DNA of 64,000 nt from Pedococcus bigeumensis (lineage in GTDB: Bacteria; Actinomycetota; Actinomycetes; Actinomycetales; Dermatophilaceae): NCBI RefSeq assembly GCF_006438965.1, contig NZ_RCZM01000004.1:372001-436000 (forward strand). The letters are read 5' to 3'. Positions within the stretch are counted from its first letter, which is position 1; the number at the start of each line of letters is the position of its first letter. A program made the position numbers and the translations under genes. Below the pieces are notes generated by a model. It did no database searches. It was not told the origin of the DNA and saw nothing but the letters and a program-made list of their open reading frames with translations. Positions 9,377 to 19,356 of the stretch are shown here, piece after piece.

Positions 9377-10418
9377 CCGGTTCGCGCTCGCCGCCGCGCT
9401 GCTCACCATGGCAGTGGTGGGTATGCCGTGCGCGGCCTTGGCCGCGTCCGGCGCCGCGTCGAAGGGCGTCGACGTCCGGATCGACGACTCCCGGATCACC
9501 GAGTCGTCCGGCCTGGCACTGAGCGTCCGGCACCCGCACACCGTGTGGACGGGCAACGACTCCGGCGACACGGCACGGGTGTTCGCCATCGACACCGAGA
9601 CCGGCAAGACCGTCGGGGTGCACACGTTCGACACCGAGGTCCGTGACGTCGAGGCGCTCGCCATCACACCCCAGGGACGCATGCTCGTCGCGGACATCGG
9701 GGACAACGACAGCGCCCGCCCGGTGGTGCGGGTGTTCTGGTTCGACGAGCCGGAGCTGGGCAGTACCTCGGGGGCGTGGGCCTCGTGGGAGCTGTCCTAC
9801 CCCGACGGACCGCACAACGCCGAGTCCATCGCCGTCGACCCCACCTCCGGACGGGTCTTCGTCGTCACGAAGGGCCGGCCAGGCGCGGTCTACGCCCTTC
9901 CGGCGACGCCGAGCCGCAAGGGCGTGAACCGGTTGACCAAGGTCGGTCCGGCCCCCGACATCGCCACGGACGCGGTGTTCCTGCAAGGCGGGTCCGGTCT
10001 GGCTGTCCGGACCTACACCTCGCTGGTCGTCCTGGACCCTGACACCTGGCGCGAGACGTCGTACCAGGTGCTGCCTCTTCAACCGCAGGGCGAGACGCTC
10101 GCACTGGCTCCTGACGGCAACGGGCTGCTGGTGGGAACTGAGGGCACGCACTCACGGATCCAGCAGGTGGCGATCAACGTCCCTGCCAGCTCCACGACCA
10201 CGACTGCCCCCAGTCCCACCGCCACCCCCGGCGGCGCACCCGCGACGTCGGGGCAGTCGCAGCCGCAAACCCAGTCGCAGACTCGCGCGGTGGGCGACGG
10301 CGAGGGCTCCCGGCTCGTGGCCAACCGTGGCGAGCTCTTCGCCGGCCTCGGGGCCTGCGCGGGGCTCGTGCTGCTGGCGTACCTCATCGCCCGCCTGGCC
10401 CGACGGGGTCGCCGGTGA
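9369..10418 (+). CDS. Surface-anchored beta-propeller-like protein
   Basis: About 349 residues with a signal peptide (RFALAAALLTMAVVGMPCAALAAS), a propeller-like domain, a low-complexity Ser/Thr/Pro/Gln linker (SSTTTTAPSPTATPGG, QSQPQTQSQT) and a C-terminal membrane helix (GLGACAGLVLLAYLIARLA) ending in arginines. That is the layout of a cell-wall-spanning surface protein. Propeller-like repeats include HTVWTGNDSGDTARVFAID and NAESIAVDPTSGRVFVVTKG. I assign no catalytic function. The start is probably the TTG at 9369, overlapping the ftsY stop; ATG at 9411 would cut into the signal peptide. The downstream kinase-like gene overlaps its stop by 4 bases, so the two are co-transcribed. Confidence 0.75.
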   Translation: MPSRFALAAALLTMAVVGMPCAALAASGAASKGVDVRIDDSRITESSGLALSVRHPHTVWTGNDSGDTARVFAIDTETGKTVGVHTFDTEVRDVEALAITPQGRMLVADIGDNDSARPVVRVFWFDEPELGSTSGAWASWELSYPDGPHNAESIAVDPTSGRVFVVTKGRPGAVYALPATPSRKGVNRLTKVGPAPDIATDAVFLQGGSGLAVRTYTSLVVLDPDTWRETSYQVLPLQPQGETLALAPDGNGLLVGTEGTHSRIQQVAINVPASSTTTTAPSPTATPGGAPATSGQSQPQTQSQTRAVGDGEGSRLVANRGELFAGLGACAGLVLLAYLIARLARRGRR

Positions 10419-11248
10419 CCGTTCACGAGGAGCCATTGGCGGGCGGCAACACCGGCGTCGTCGTGCGCGTGGGCGACACGGTGCGGCGCCAGGCCGGCCC
10501 CTGGACGCCCGCCGTGCACGCCCTGCTGGACCATCTCGAGACCGTCGGTTTCGACGGCGCACCACGCGCCCTGGGGACCGACGAGCTGGGACGTGAGGTC
10601 GCGTCATACGTCGAGGGGGTCGCGGGCACGCTGGGACCGCAACCGCTCGCGCCGGAGTTCCAGACGATCGAGGCCTGCCGCGCGATCGGGGCGTGGGTGC
10701 GTGCGTTCCACGACGCCCAGGCTGGTTTCGCACCCGACCCCGCGCTTCCGTGGCGGGTGGTGCCGGGGCGGGCGTTGCGGCCGGGCGAAGTGGTCGTGCA
10801 CCACGACGTCGGCACCTACAACACGGTGCTCCGACCGGACGGGTCGTTCGCGGTGATCGACTTCGACTTCGCGTCGCCGGGTGCGCCTGTGGAGGACCTT
10901 GCCTATGTGCTGTGGTCGTGGACGCCGCTCTGGGGTGAGTCAGCGGCGGTCCGACGGGAGATGGGGGCGGTGACGATGGCCGATCGGCTGCACAAGTTCG
11001 CGGCAGTGCTCGACGGGTATGCCGCGGACGCCGACCTGCGTGCCCAGGTCCCAGACGCCGTGCTGCAGTGCATGACCGACCACTCCCGCACAGTGGAAGA
11101 GCTTGCAGCGCAGGGGGATCCGGCATTCGTGCGGATGGTGGCGGATGGTCACGCGGAACATCCACTGCGGGACGCGGAGTGGTTCGCGTCCAGGCGTGAG
11201 CTGTTCGCGGCGGCTATCGCGCCGAGTGGTGTGCGCGGGTCCGAGTGA
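10415..11248 (+). CDS. Aminoglycoside phosphotransferase (APH)-fold kinase-like protein
   Basis: 277 residues with the kinase core of the APH/choline-kinase superfamily: the catalytic loop VVHHDVGTYNTVL and the metal-binding DFDFASPG. The canonical HGDxxxxN is altered to HHDxxxxN, with Asp and Asn kept. The N-terminal lobe is short, and a glycine-rich stretch GGNTGVVVRVGDTVRR serves as nucleotide loop. The GTG start overlaps the previous stop (GTGA). The substrate is unknown and an antibiotic-resistance role should not be assumed. Two other APH-fold genes lie in this window at 29.1 and 62.5 kb and are not close copies. Confidence 0.8.
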   Translation: MTVHEEPLAGGNTGVVVRVGDTVRRQAGPWTPAVHALLDHLETVGFDGAPRALGTDELGREVASYVEGVAGTLGPQPLAPEFQTIEACRAIGAWVRAFHDAQAGFAPDPALPWRVVPGRALRPGEVVVHHDVGTYNTVLRPDGSFAVIDFDFASPGAPVEDLAYVLWSWTPLWGESAAVRREMGAVTMADRLHKFAAVLDGYAADADLRAQVPDAVLQCMTDHSRTVEELAAQGDPAFVRMVADGHAEHPLRDAEWFASRRELFAAAIAPSGVRGSE

Positions 11249-11394
11249 CCGGGTTCGCAGAGCAGAGCAGTGCGTGCGGCGGGCAGGCACCCCTGGCCGG
11301 GCGAACAGGTCCGCCCTCCCGCGCAGCGCGCGAACGTGAGGGCACCCGCCTGCGGGGACCGGCCGGCATACCCGGCATGGCTTAACCTGTGCCC

Positions 11395-11859
11395 GTGGAT
11401 GCGGGGGTCGTGGACCGGCTCGGTCGAGTGGCGAAGACGTGGCGGATCGCCGTCCTGCTCGCCCTCACCGTCATGTTCTGCGCGGGCTCGCTCGTGGGCA
11501 ACGACCACTGGTGGCCGTTCAGCCCGTGGCGGATGTTCTCCACCTCCCAGGCCGCCACCGGATCCGTGTGGTCGACCGGCATCGAGGTGCAGACCGCGGA
11601 CGCGCCCGGCGAGTGGGTGCGCGCGCCACTGACCCCTGAGAACGTCGGCCTGAACCGCGCCGAGGTCGAGGGACGCATCACCCAGATCGAAGCCGACCCG
11701 TCCCGCCTCGGCACCCTCGCGCGCAGCCACGCCGAGCTGCGCCCGACGGCAGCGGAGTGGACCGCGCTGCGGGTCGTTCGCCGACTCATCGTCGTGGTCG
11801 ACCGCAAACCCACCGGCGAGGTGCGCACCGAGGTGCTGGCCCAGTGGGACGCGCGGTGA
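11395..11859 (+). CDS. Small membrane protein paired with an HTTM protein
   Basis: 154 residues with one N-terminal hydrophobic helix (WRIAVLLALTVMFCAGSLV), then the striking motif NDHWWPFSPWRMFS, and a soluble C-terminal domain ending in VEVR-like beta strands (LRVVRRLIVVVDRK, GEVRTEVLAQW). Its stop overlaps the HTTM start by 4 bases, so it is probably a dedicated partner. Start choice: GTG at 11395 because the -10-like TAACCT (11383-11388) ends 6 bases upstream (leaderless). GTG at 11389 is also in frame. I know of no assigned function. Confidence 0.7.
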   Translation: MDAGVVDRLGRVAKTWRIAVLLALTVMFCAGSLVGNDHWWPFSPWRMFSTSQAATGSVWSTGIEVQTADAPGEWVRAPLTPENVGLNRAEVEGRITQIEADPSRLGTLARSHAELRPTAAEWTALRVVRRLIVVVDRKPTGEVRTEVLAQWDAR

Positions 11860-12830
11860 GCGGCGTCAACGGCGGGCCGGGCTCGGTCACCGGGCTCGCC
11901 GACCGCTCGATCGGCCAGCTCGGGCGCTGGCTGTTCACGCCGATGCCTGTGTCGAGGGTGGCCACGCTCCGCCTGCTCGTCTTCGCGTTCGTGATCGTCG
12001 ACGTGGTGCTGCTGCACACCTCCGGCTGGTACCACGGCTACGCCGACCCCGTCTGGTACGAGCCGCTGGTCATGGGCAAGGTCCTGCACCTGCCGGCCGC
12101 CACGGTCCTGCTCGTGCAGGCGCTCAAGTGGGGCTGCGTGCTCGCTGCACTGGCCGCCATGACCGGCCGGGCGCCACGGCTGCTCGGCTGGACCGTCGCC
12201 ATCGGGTGGGTCTGGTACCAGTACATCGCCTTCTCCTACGGCAAGGTCGACCACGACCGGGCGGACTTCGTGGTGGCCCTCGCGCTCCTGCCGACGGTGG
12301 GGCTGGCGCACCTGTCCGACCAACGTCGCAGCGAGGCCGCGGGCTTCGCGCTCCGAGCCGTCCAGCTGTCCGCCATCGCCACCTACTTCCTGTCGTCCTG
12401 GGCCAAGGTCCGGTTCGGCGGCTGGGACTGGGTCAACTCCGCGACCATGGTGCGGGCCGTGGTCCGGCGGGGTTCGCCGATGGCGCAGTGGCTGCTCGAG
12501 GTGCCGTGGACGCTGCACTGGTTCCAGTGGGTGCTGATGGGCGCCGAGCTCACCTCACCGGTCATCTTCGTGCTGTCCGAGAAGTGGCGCCGCCGGGTCG
12601 TGGGCGGCTGGTTCGTCTTCCACGCCATGACCTATGCCGCGATCACCATCGCCTTCTGGCCGCACCTCGTGATGATGCTCGCCTTCCTCCCGCTCGAGCG
12701 GTATGCCGCGTGGTTGCGTTCGCGCCTCGTCCGCCTCCGCGGGGGCGACGACGGCGGAGAAGGAGGCGGTGCGGGCGATGCTGCAGCCAGTCCTGACTCG
12801 CGAGTCTTTGAAGGATCCGCCACGCCCTGA
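11856..12830 (+). CDS. HTTM-domain (vitamin K-dependent gamma-carboxylase-like) membrane protein
   Basis: 324 residues with several membrane helices (LRLLVFAFVIVDVVLLH, AATVLLVQALKWGCVLAALAAM, FVVALALLPTVGLAHL and others). Features of the horizontally-transferred transmembrane (HTTM) family are present: SGWYHGYADPVWY, SYGKVDHDRADFVVALALL and YFLSSWAKVRFGGWDW. The family includes the integral-membrane half of vitamin K-dependent gamma-carboxylase, but most bacterial members have no known reaction. The GTG start overlaps the stop of the small partner gene. The 3' end of the gene forms one arm of a terminator hairpin. Confidence 0.85.
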   Translation: MSGVNGGPGSVTGLADRSIGQLGRWLFTPMPVSRVATLRLLVFAFVIVDVVLLHTSGWYHGYADPVWYEPLVMGKVLHLPAATVLLVQALKWGCVLAALAAMTGRAPRLLGWTVAIGWVWYQYIAFSYGKVDHDRADFVVALALLPTVGLAHLSDQRRSEAAGFALRAVQLSAIATYFLSSWAKVRFGGWDWVNSATMVRAVVRRGSPMAQWLLEVPWTLHWFQWVLMGAELTSPVIFVLSEKWRRRVVGGWFVFHAMTYAAITIAFWPHLVMMLAFLPLERYAAWLRSRLVRLRGGDDGGEGGGAGDAAASPDSRVFEGSATP

Positions 12831-12851
12831 CGTGGCAGATCCTTCAAAGAC
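12804..12851 (+). terminator. Long hairpin terminator overlapping the HTTM stop codon
   Basis: GTCTTTGAAGGATC (12804-12817) pairs perfectly with GATCCTTCAAAGAC (12838-12851). The inner part GCCACG/CGTGGC continues the stem after one C-A mismatch. The loop holds the stop codon of the HTTM gene, so the terminator uses coding sequence. The outer stem is less G+C-rich than its surroundings. Confidence 0.7.
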
Positions 12852-12916
12852 CCGACGCTCGGGGCGATCTGGCGGGCGACCTAGTCCTGTCGGGGAGGCT
12901 GGGTAGGGTCGGTCGG

Positions 12917-13560
12917 GTGAGCAGAGCCGAACACATGACCGCGTTCCTGTCGGCGTTCGACCTGTCCCGCGAGCTGGCCGCCCGACCCGAGGTCCGTGCG
13001 ACCTGGGACGCCGAGAGCGCCTGCGCTGGGATGACCGTCGGCGGGCTGACCTTCCACCTCCTCAAGCAGGCAGGCAACACCGCGCGTGGCCTGCGGGCCG
13101 CCCCGGACGAGGCCCCGCCGATCGCGCTCCAGGAGCACTACTCCCGCGCTGCCTGGGTCGAGGCAGGGCCCGACGACGAGCCAACGTGTCGATCCGCGAG
13201 GGTGAGAACGACGGCGCCCAGGTCGGCCCCGACGTCGTGCTGGAGCTGGCCGACGAGTGGGCCGCTGAGCTCCCAGCCCTGTTCGAGGCACCCCGCGACC
13301 CCGACACGATCTTCATCCCGTGGCAGGGCTGGTCCCTGACGACCGAGGACTTCCTGACGACCCGGATGATGGAGCTCGTCGTGCACGGTGACGACCTGGC
13401 CGCCAGCGTGGGCCTAGAGACACCGAGCTACTCCGACCACGTCATCTCCTCCGTCGTCGGCCTGCTCACCGGGGTCGCGGTCCGCCGCCACGGCCAGACG
13501 GCAGTGATCCGCGGACTCAGCCGCCCGCAACGCGCCCCCGCCTCGATCTCGGCGTTCTGA
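12917..13560 (+). pseudogene. Mycothiol-dependent maleylpyruvate isomerase-family protein, frameshifted
   Basis: The first part (frame of 12917) and last part (frame of 13186) together make one DinB/maleylpyruvate isomerase N-terminal-type protein: SAFDLSRELAAR, GMTVGGLTFHLLKQAGN with a metal-ligand-like histidine, then GWSLTTEDFLTTRMMELVVHGDDLAAS with a second. The frame breaks at about 13180/13181 (GACGAGCC). One extra G there (GACGAGGCC) would join the halves as DDEANVSIREG. The break is therefore a single-base deletion or a sequencing error. The family uses mycothiol as thiol cofactor, consistent with an actinobacterium. The start GTG at 12917 has TAGGGT (12904-12909) 7 bases upstream, so leaderless. 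Confidence 0.75.
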
Positions 13561-13702
13561 CCGGGGCGCGCACGCGGCATACCCGGCCGTCCGTTGCCCT
13601 GAGACTGCTCCATCGGCCACCCCGTGTCGATCGCCTTCCAGCCGGTGGATCTCCGAAGAACGGCGGAGGGAGAGTCCCACGTCCGGCGCTAGGGTCGGCG
13701 TC

Positions 13703-14641
13703 GTGGAGTCCGACCAAGGCCAGCTGCCCGCCGCCGTACTCGCCGAGGCGCGGGTGCCACTGCCCACCGACATCGCGGGTTTCCACGACGCACTCCTGGA
13801 GGCGGCCGACGCCCACGACCCCATCCGGATGGACCACCTCGTGCACGGCTGGGGCGAGGCCCGGGCGGACCTGCTCCCCGGCCGCGACGAGGCCGAGCAC
13901 CGGATGCACGCGGTGCTGGACCGGCGGCTCGGACAAGTGCTGTTCGGGGCCGGGCATCCTGCCGCGGGGCACGTGCTCGCGGACGCCCTCACGGCCGCGA
14001 CCGCCTCCGGCGACGAGGTCGAGACCCTGCGCTGCCAGCTGGCGATGGTCCCGGTCGAGGTGCTGGTCGGCGATCCCGATGCGCTGGCTGCGGGGCGCGG
14101 CTACGTCGAACAGCTGCAGTCCCTGGGTGAGCCGGCCCACGCCGCGAGCGGTCTGATGGGTCTGGCCCAGGTCGCGCCCGAGGACGAGGGCCCGGTCATG
14201 GTCCTGCGGGCGTCGCACCTCTACGAGCAGGCGGGGGACACCGGGTGGGCGGCCGAGGCGGCGGTGCTGGCCGCGCGTGCCATGGTGGCGACCGAGGACC
14301 CGCGCACGGCAGACGTCCTCGAGCGGGCTCGGCGCCTGGTGGACCTCCACGTCACCGTGGAGCTGCGGGTAGCGCTCGCGGAGGTGGAGTCGATCGTGTT
14401 GTGGCAGGGCGGTGACGCGCCGACCGCGGCCATCCTGCTCGGCGAAGCCATCGACGCCTGCGAACGGACGGGTCGGCCCGTGGCCCCCGACCTGCGTGTG
14501 CTGCTGTGCGACGTCCTCGTCGAGGACGGCCAGTGGGATGCCCTCCGCACCCAGGCGCAGGCTCTGGCCCAGCTCGGCCGGCTGCTGGAGGACGACGTGC
14601 TCACCTCGATGGGGGAGCGCTACCTCGCCAGGGCCGGATAG
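13703..14641 (+). CDS. Hypothetical helical-repeat-like protein
   Basis: 312 residues, soluble, almost entirely Ala/Leu/Glu/Arg-rich helices arranged in repeating pairs (for example HVLADALTAATASGDEVETL, RASHLYEQAGDTGWAAEAAV, AILLGEAIDACERTGRPVAP). This resembles a tetratricopeptide-like repeat solenoid, but I cannot place canonical TPR residues in each unit. No catalytic motif or signal peptide is seen. Start GTG at 13703 follows the -10-like TAGGGT (13690-13695) by 7 bases, so it is probably leaderless. It stands alone; an 11-bp tandem repeat follows the stop. Confidence 0.6.
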   Translation: MESDQGQLPAAVLAEARVPLPTDIAGFHDALLEAADAHDPIRMDHLVHGWGEARADLLPGRDEAEHRMHAVLDRRLGQVLFGAGHPAAGHVLADALTAATASGDEVETLRCQLAMVPVEVLVGDPDALAAGRGYVEQLQSLGEPAHAASGLMGLAQVAPEDEGPVMVLRASHLYEQAGDTGWAAEAAVLAARAMVATEDPRTADVLERARRLVDLHVTVELRVALAEVESIVLWQGGDAPTAAILLGEAIDACERTGRPVAPDLRVLLCDVLVEDGQWDALRTQAQALAQLGRLLEDDVLTSMGERYLARAG

Positions 14642-14660
14642 CCGGCGGCTACCTCCGCCG

Positions 14661-14704
14661 GTCCTCCGCCTGTCCTCCGCCTGTCCTCCGCCTGTCCTCC
14701 GCCG
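14661..14704. repeat. 11-bp tandem repeat, four units
   Basis: Four consecutive copies of GTCCTCCGCCT (the last ends in G instead of T) lie between the hypothetical helical protein and the amt control region. No coding potential or hairpin is evident. Copy number may vary between strains. Confidence 0.85.
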
Positions 14705-14759
14705 TGACAGGATCCACCTCGGGGTCGGAGGGTCCAGGATGCGAGACGCTGACCAGCGC

Positions 14760-14806
14760 GTTACCTGATCCTTACCGATACGCAGATCCGCTAACACTCC
14801 CGTAAC
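14760..14806 (+). promoter_or_regulatory. GlnR-like direct-repeat boxes upstream of amt
   Basis: CTAAC (14791-14795) and GTAAC (14802-14806) are spaced 11 bp start to start. On the opposite strand GTAAG and GTAAC (14760-14775) repeat the same 11-bp spacing. Spaced GTnAC/GnAAC half-sites are known for GlnR, the actinobacterial nitrogen regulator. The same CTAACAC-N4-GTAACAC element occurs upstream of glnD, which strengthens the call. No amt -10 box is obvious. Confidence 0.6.
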
Positions 14807-14839
14807 ACGGAGCGGCGTTCGCCGAAATCCGCCGACGGC

Positions 14840-16641
<1,802 letters not shown>

Positions 16642-16660
16642 GGCAAACCAAGCACTGGGT

Positions 16661-16696
16661 ATGGCGCCCGGTCCCGTTCGCGGGGCCGGGCGCCAT
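16661..16696 (+). terminator. Terminator of amt-glnK with UUCG tetraloop
   Basis: ATGGCGCCCGGTCCCG (16661-16676) pairs with CGGGGCCGGGCGCCAT (16681-16696) with one G-T wobble, closed by TTCG (16677-16680), a very stable UUCG tetraloop. It begins 20 bases after the glnK stop and is followed by CGCG, with no T run. Confidence 0.85.
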
Positions 16697-16736
16697 CGCG
16701 CGTTGCCCGGGCCGACGCGGGCGCCTGGGAGTTTCT

Positions 16737-16780
16737 GTTGGTAGCGAAACTTCCGGATATCCGGAAGTTTCGCTACCAAC
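16737..16780. repeat. Perfect 44-bp palindrome between glnK and glnD
   Basis: The left half from GTTGGTAGCGAAAC (16737) to the centre GGAT|ATCC (16758/16759) is repeated exactly as its complement to 16780. There is no loop and no mismatch over 22 bp per arm. The element is about 50% G+C in a 70% G+C window. It lies downstream of the glnK terminator and upstream of the glnD control repeat. It could be an additional bidirectional terminator, a dimeric-protein site, or a remnant of a small mobile palindromic element. Confidence 0.9.
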
Positions 16781-16845
16781 GGGCCTGAGGTAGGCGAGCC
16801 GGCGGGAGGGCTCGGCGTGCGCAGGGGCGGCCACGCGGCATACGT

Positions 16846-16861
16846 CTAACACGGGCGTAAC
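16846..16861 (+). promoter_or_regulatory. GlnR-like direct repeat upstream of glnD
   Basis: CTAAC (16846-16850) and GTAAC (16857-16861), 11 bp start to start, extended as CTAACAC-GGGC-GTAACAC. This matches the element before amt at 14791-14808 except in the spacer. It ends 44 bases before the glnD start. The shared element suggests common nitrogen control of amt-glnK and glnD. Confidence 0.6.
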
Positions 16862-16905
16862 ACGACGGCTCACGTTCGGAAACGTCGGAAGGGCACGGTG
16901 GGCAC

Positions 16906-19281
16906 GTGACGATCGAGCAGAGCGACCTGGCGGCACGCCGCCTCGACCTGGCGGGGGCCAGGGGCTTCGACGCCCCCGGGGCCGGTCAGGCCCGCCGCGA
17001 AGCCATCGCGACCCTGACCCGGGGCTGGCTGAGCGACGTCTGGAAGGTGGCCCTGGACGGTCGCTCCGCTGAGGGCATCGCGCTGGCCTCGGTCGGCAGC
17101 CTCGCCCGGGGTGATGCCGGCCCGCTCAGCGACGTCGACCTCGTGCTGCTGCACTACGGGCGCTCGCTCAGCGGCGACGACCTGCGCGGACTGGCCGACC
17201 GGGTCTGGTACCCCGTCTGGGACGCCGGGGTCAAGCTCGACCACGCCGTCCGCACGGTCAACCAGTGCCGCACCGTGGCCTCGGGCGACCTGGCTGTCGC
17301 CGTTGGCCTGCTCGACCTGCAGTGCGTGGCGGGCGACCCCGAGGTCGTGGCTGCCGCCCGGTCGACGGTCTCGCACGACTGGCGCGGCAACGCCCGCCGC
17401 CGGCTGCCCCAGCTCGTCGACAGCCTCAAGGCGCGGCACGCCCGGCACGGCGAGCTGGCCCAGAGCCTCGAACCGGACCTCAAGGAGGCGCACGGCGGGC
17501 TCCGCGACATGACGGTGCTCGGCGCCCTCGTGGCCGCCTGGCTCACCGACCGCCCCCACGTGGGGGTCGACGAAGCGCACCAGACCCTGCTCGACGCCCG
17601 TGACGCGGTCCACGTCGTCACGGGACGCGGCCGCGACCGGCTCACCCGGGAGGACCACGATGCCGTCGCCGCGCTGCTCGGCCACAGCGACTCCGACGAG
17701 ATGATGACGGCGGTCGCCGACGCGGGTCGCACCATCGCCTACGCCCTCGACGGCACCGTCCGTCGGGCCGGCCAGTCGCAGCGCGCCCGCACCCTGCGGG
17801 TAGGCCCCCGACGGCCCCAGCTCAACCCGCTCGGTTTCGGCATGTTCGAGCACGACGGTGAGGTGGTCCTCGGGCCTCGCAGCACCCTGTCGACCGACGC
17901 GCTCCTGCCGTTGCGCGCCGCCGTCGTCGCCGCGCGCAACAACCTGCCCATCGCCCCGACGACGCTGGCCAACCTCGCCGGCCAGGCGCCGACGCTGCCG
18001 GACCCGTGGCCGCTGATCGCCCGTGACCTGTTCGCCGACCTCCTGGCCACCGGACCCGGCCTGATCGGCGTCTGGGAGGGGCTGGACCAGGCCGGCATCA
18101 TCGACCGCTGGCTGCCGGAGTGGGCCGCGGTGCGTTCCCGTCCGCAGCGCAGTGCGGTCCACCGCCACACGGTGGACCGGCACCTCATCGAGACCGTGGT
18201 GCTCGCCGGGGGACTGGTGCGCTCGGTCACCCGCGCCGACCTGCTGCTGCTCGCGGCCCTGTTGCACGACATCGGCAAGATCCGTGGCGCACACGACCAC
18301 TCGGCAACAGGCGCCCCGCTGGCGAGGGCGATCGCCATCCGGCTGGGCTACCCCGCCGCCGACGTCGATGTCGTCACCACCTTGGTCCGCGAGCACCTCA
18401 CCCTGATGGATCTGGCCACCCGTCGTGACCACCAGGACGCCGGCACCGTCACCGCAGCGCGAGCCGCCGTCAACGGGTCGCGCGACGTGTTCGACCTGCT
18501 CGTGGCCCTCACCGAGGCCGACGCGAGTGCCGCCGGCCCGCTCGCCTGGACCGACTGGCGGGCGACCCTGCTGAGCCAGCTCGCCGATGGAGCCCGCAAG
18601 GGCTGGGAAGAAGGCAGTGTGCCACCGCCGGCAGAGACCGCGACCGTCGACGAGGCGGACCTCCAGGCGGTCGCCGCGGGGGATCCGCGGGTCATCGTCC
18701 GTCCCCAGGGCGGGTCCTACCGCATCGACGTCTTCGACCGCGACCGGCTGGGACTGTTCGCCGACACGGCAGGCCTGCTCGCGGCATACGGGCTGGTCGT
18801 CCGCACCGCGATCCTGCGCACCATCGACGGCGTCGCGGCCAACGAGTGGCACGTGGAGAGCCCCAGCGGTGAGCCGCCGCAGGAGGAGCGGATCGTGCGC
18901 GGGCTGGAGCGGCTCGCCCAAGGCGACCGAGGCCCGTTGGGGTTGCTGGAACGCCGCCGGGCGTTCGCCGCGCGACCCAGCGGCGAGTCCGCCACGGGGT
19001 CGCCCGGGCAGGCGCGAGCGCTCGTGGTCCCGCACGCCTCCGAGGAGGCGACCGTGATCGAGGTGCGCGCCCAGGACCGCCAGGGCCTGCTCCACGAGCT
19101 CGGCTTGGGGTTCGCCAAGGCGGGCCTCTCGGTGCGCTCCGCACACATCGCCACGTATGCCGGTCAGACCCTGGACACGTTCTACCTCACCGAGTTCGGT
19201 GGTCGCCTCCTGTCGCCGGCCAAGGTCGCGCAGACGGTGTCCATGGTGATCGACACCTGCGACGGCGCCGCGCCCGCCTGA
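16906..19281 (+). CDS. glnD: P-II nucleotidyltransferase / bifunctional GlnD
   Basis: 791-residue enzyme that modifies and demodifies P-II at Tyr51. The N-terminal nucleotidyltransferase domain has the GSxxRG..SDxD motif (VGSLARGDAGPLSDVDLVLLH). The helical linker has DLKEAHGGLRDM. The HD phosphohydrolase domain has HRHTVDRHL and LAALLHDIGKIRGAHDHS. Two C-terminal ACT domains follow (QGGSYRIDVFDRDRLGLFAD and IEVRAQDRQGLLHELG), which sense glutamine. In actinobacteria the modification is adenylylation. The GTG start has GGAAGGG about 15 bases upstream. It has its own control region, unlike operons where glnD directly follows glnK. Confidence 0.95.
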   Translation: MTIEQSDLAARRLDLAGARGFDAPGAGQARREAIATLTRGWLSDVWKVALDGRSAEGIALASVGSLARGDAGPLSDVDLVLLHYGRSLSGDDLRGLADRVWYPVWDAGVKLDHAVRTVNQCRTVASGDLAVAVGLLDLQCVAGDPEVVAAARSTVSHDWRGNARRRLPQLVDSLKARHARHGELAQSLEPDLKEAHGGLRDMTVLGALVAAWLTDRPHVGVDEAHQTLLDARDAVHVVTGRGRDRLTREDHDAVAALLGHSDSDEMMTAVADAGRTIAYALDGTVRRAGQSQRARTLRVGPRRPQLNPLGFGMFEHDGEVVLGPRSTLSTDALLPLRAAVVAARNNLPIAPTTLANLAGQAPTLPDPWPLIARDLFADLLATGPGLIGVWEGLDQAGIIDRWLPEWAAVRSRPQRSAVHRHTVDRHLIETVVLAGGLVRSVTRADLLLLAALLHDIGKIRGAHDHSATGAPLARAIAIRLGYPAADVDVVTTLVREHLTLMDLATRRDHQDAGTVTAARAAVNGSRDVFDLLVALTEADASAAGPLAWTDWRATLLSQLADGARKGWEEGSVPPPAETATVDEADLQAVAAGDPRVIVRPQGGSYRIDVFDRDRLGLFADTAGLLAAYGLVVRTAILRTIDGVAANEWHVESPSGEPPQEERIVRGLERLAQGDRGPLGLLERRRAFAARPSGESATGSPGQARALVVPHASEEATVIEVRAQDRQGLLHELGLGFAKAGLSVRSAHIATYAGQTLDTFYLTEFGGRLLSPAKVAQTVSMVIDTCDGAAPA

Positions 19282-19288
19282 GGCAGGG

Positions 19289-19330
19289 CGTGTGCTTGAG
19301 ACGGCGCTCGGGCGGCGCGTCAGGCACACG
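19289..19330 (+). terminator. Possible terminator of glnD
   Basis: CGTGTGC (19289-19295) pairs with GCACACG (19324-19330); the inner TGA/TCA and GCGC/GCGG-type pairing is imperfect. It lies between the glnD stop and the ffh -10 box, the right place for a terminator. Confidence 0.45.
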
Positions 19331-19356
19331 ACGCGGGTTCGATTAACCTTGGGCGC

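Noticed and set aside
10415-11248. Antibiotic-resistance call for the three APH-fold genes
   Set aside because: Only the kinase fold motifs are visible. The family includes many housekeeping small-molecule kinases and none of the three resembles a named resistance enzyme closely enough to claim it.
14661-14704. The 11-bp tandem array as a CRISPR
   Set aside because: The units are contiguous with no spacers and are too short.
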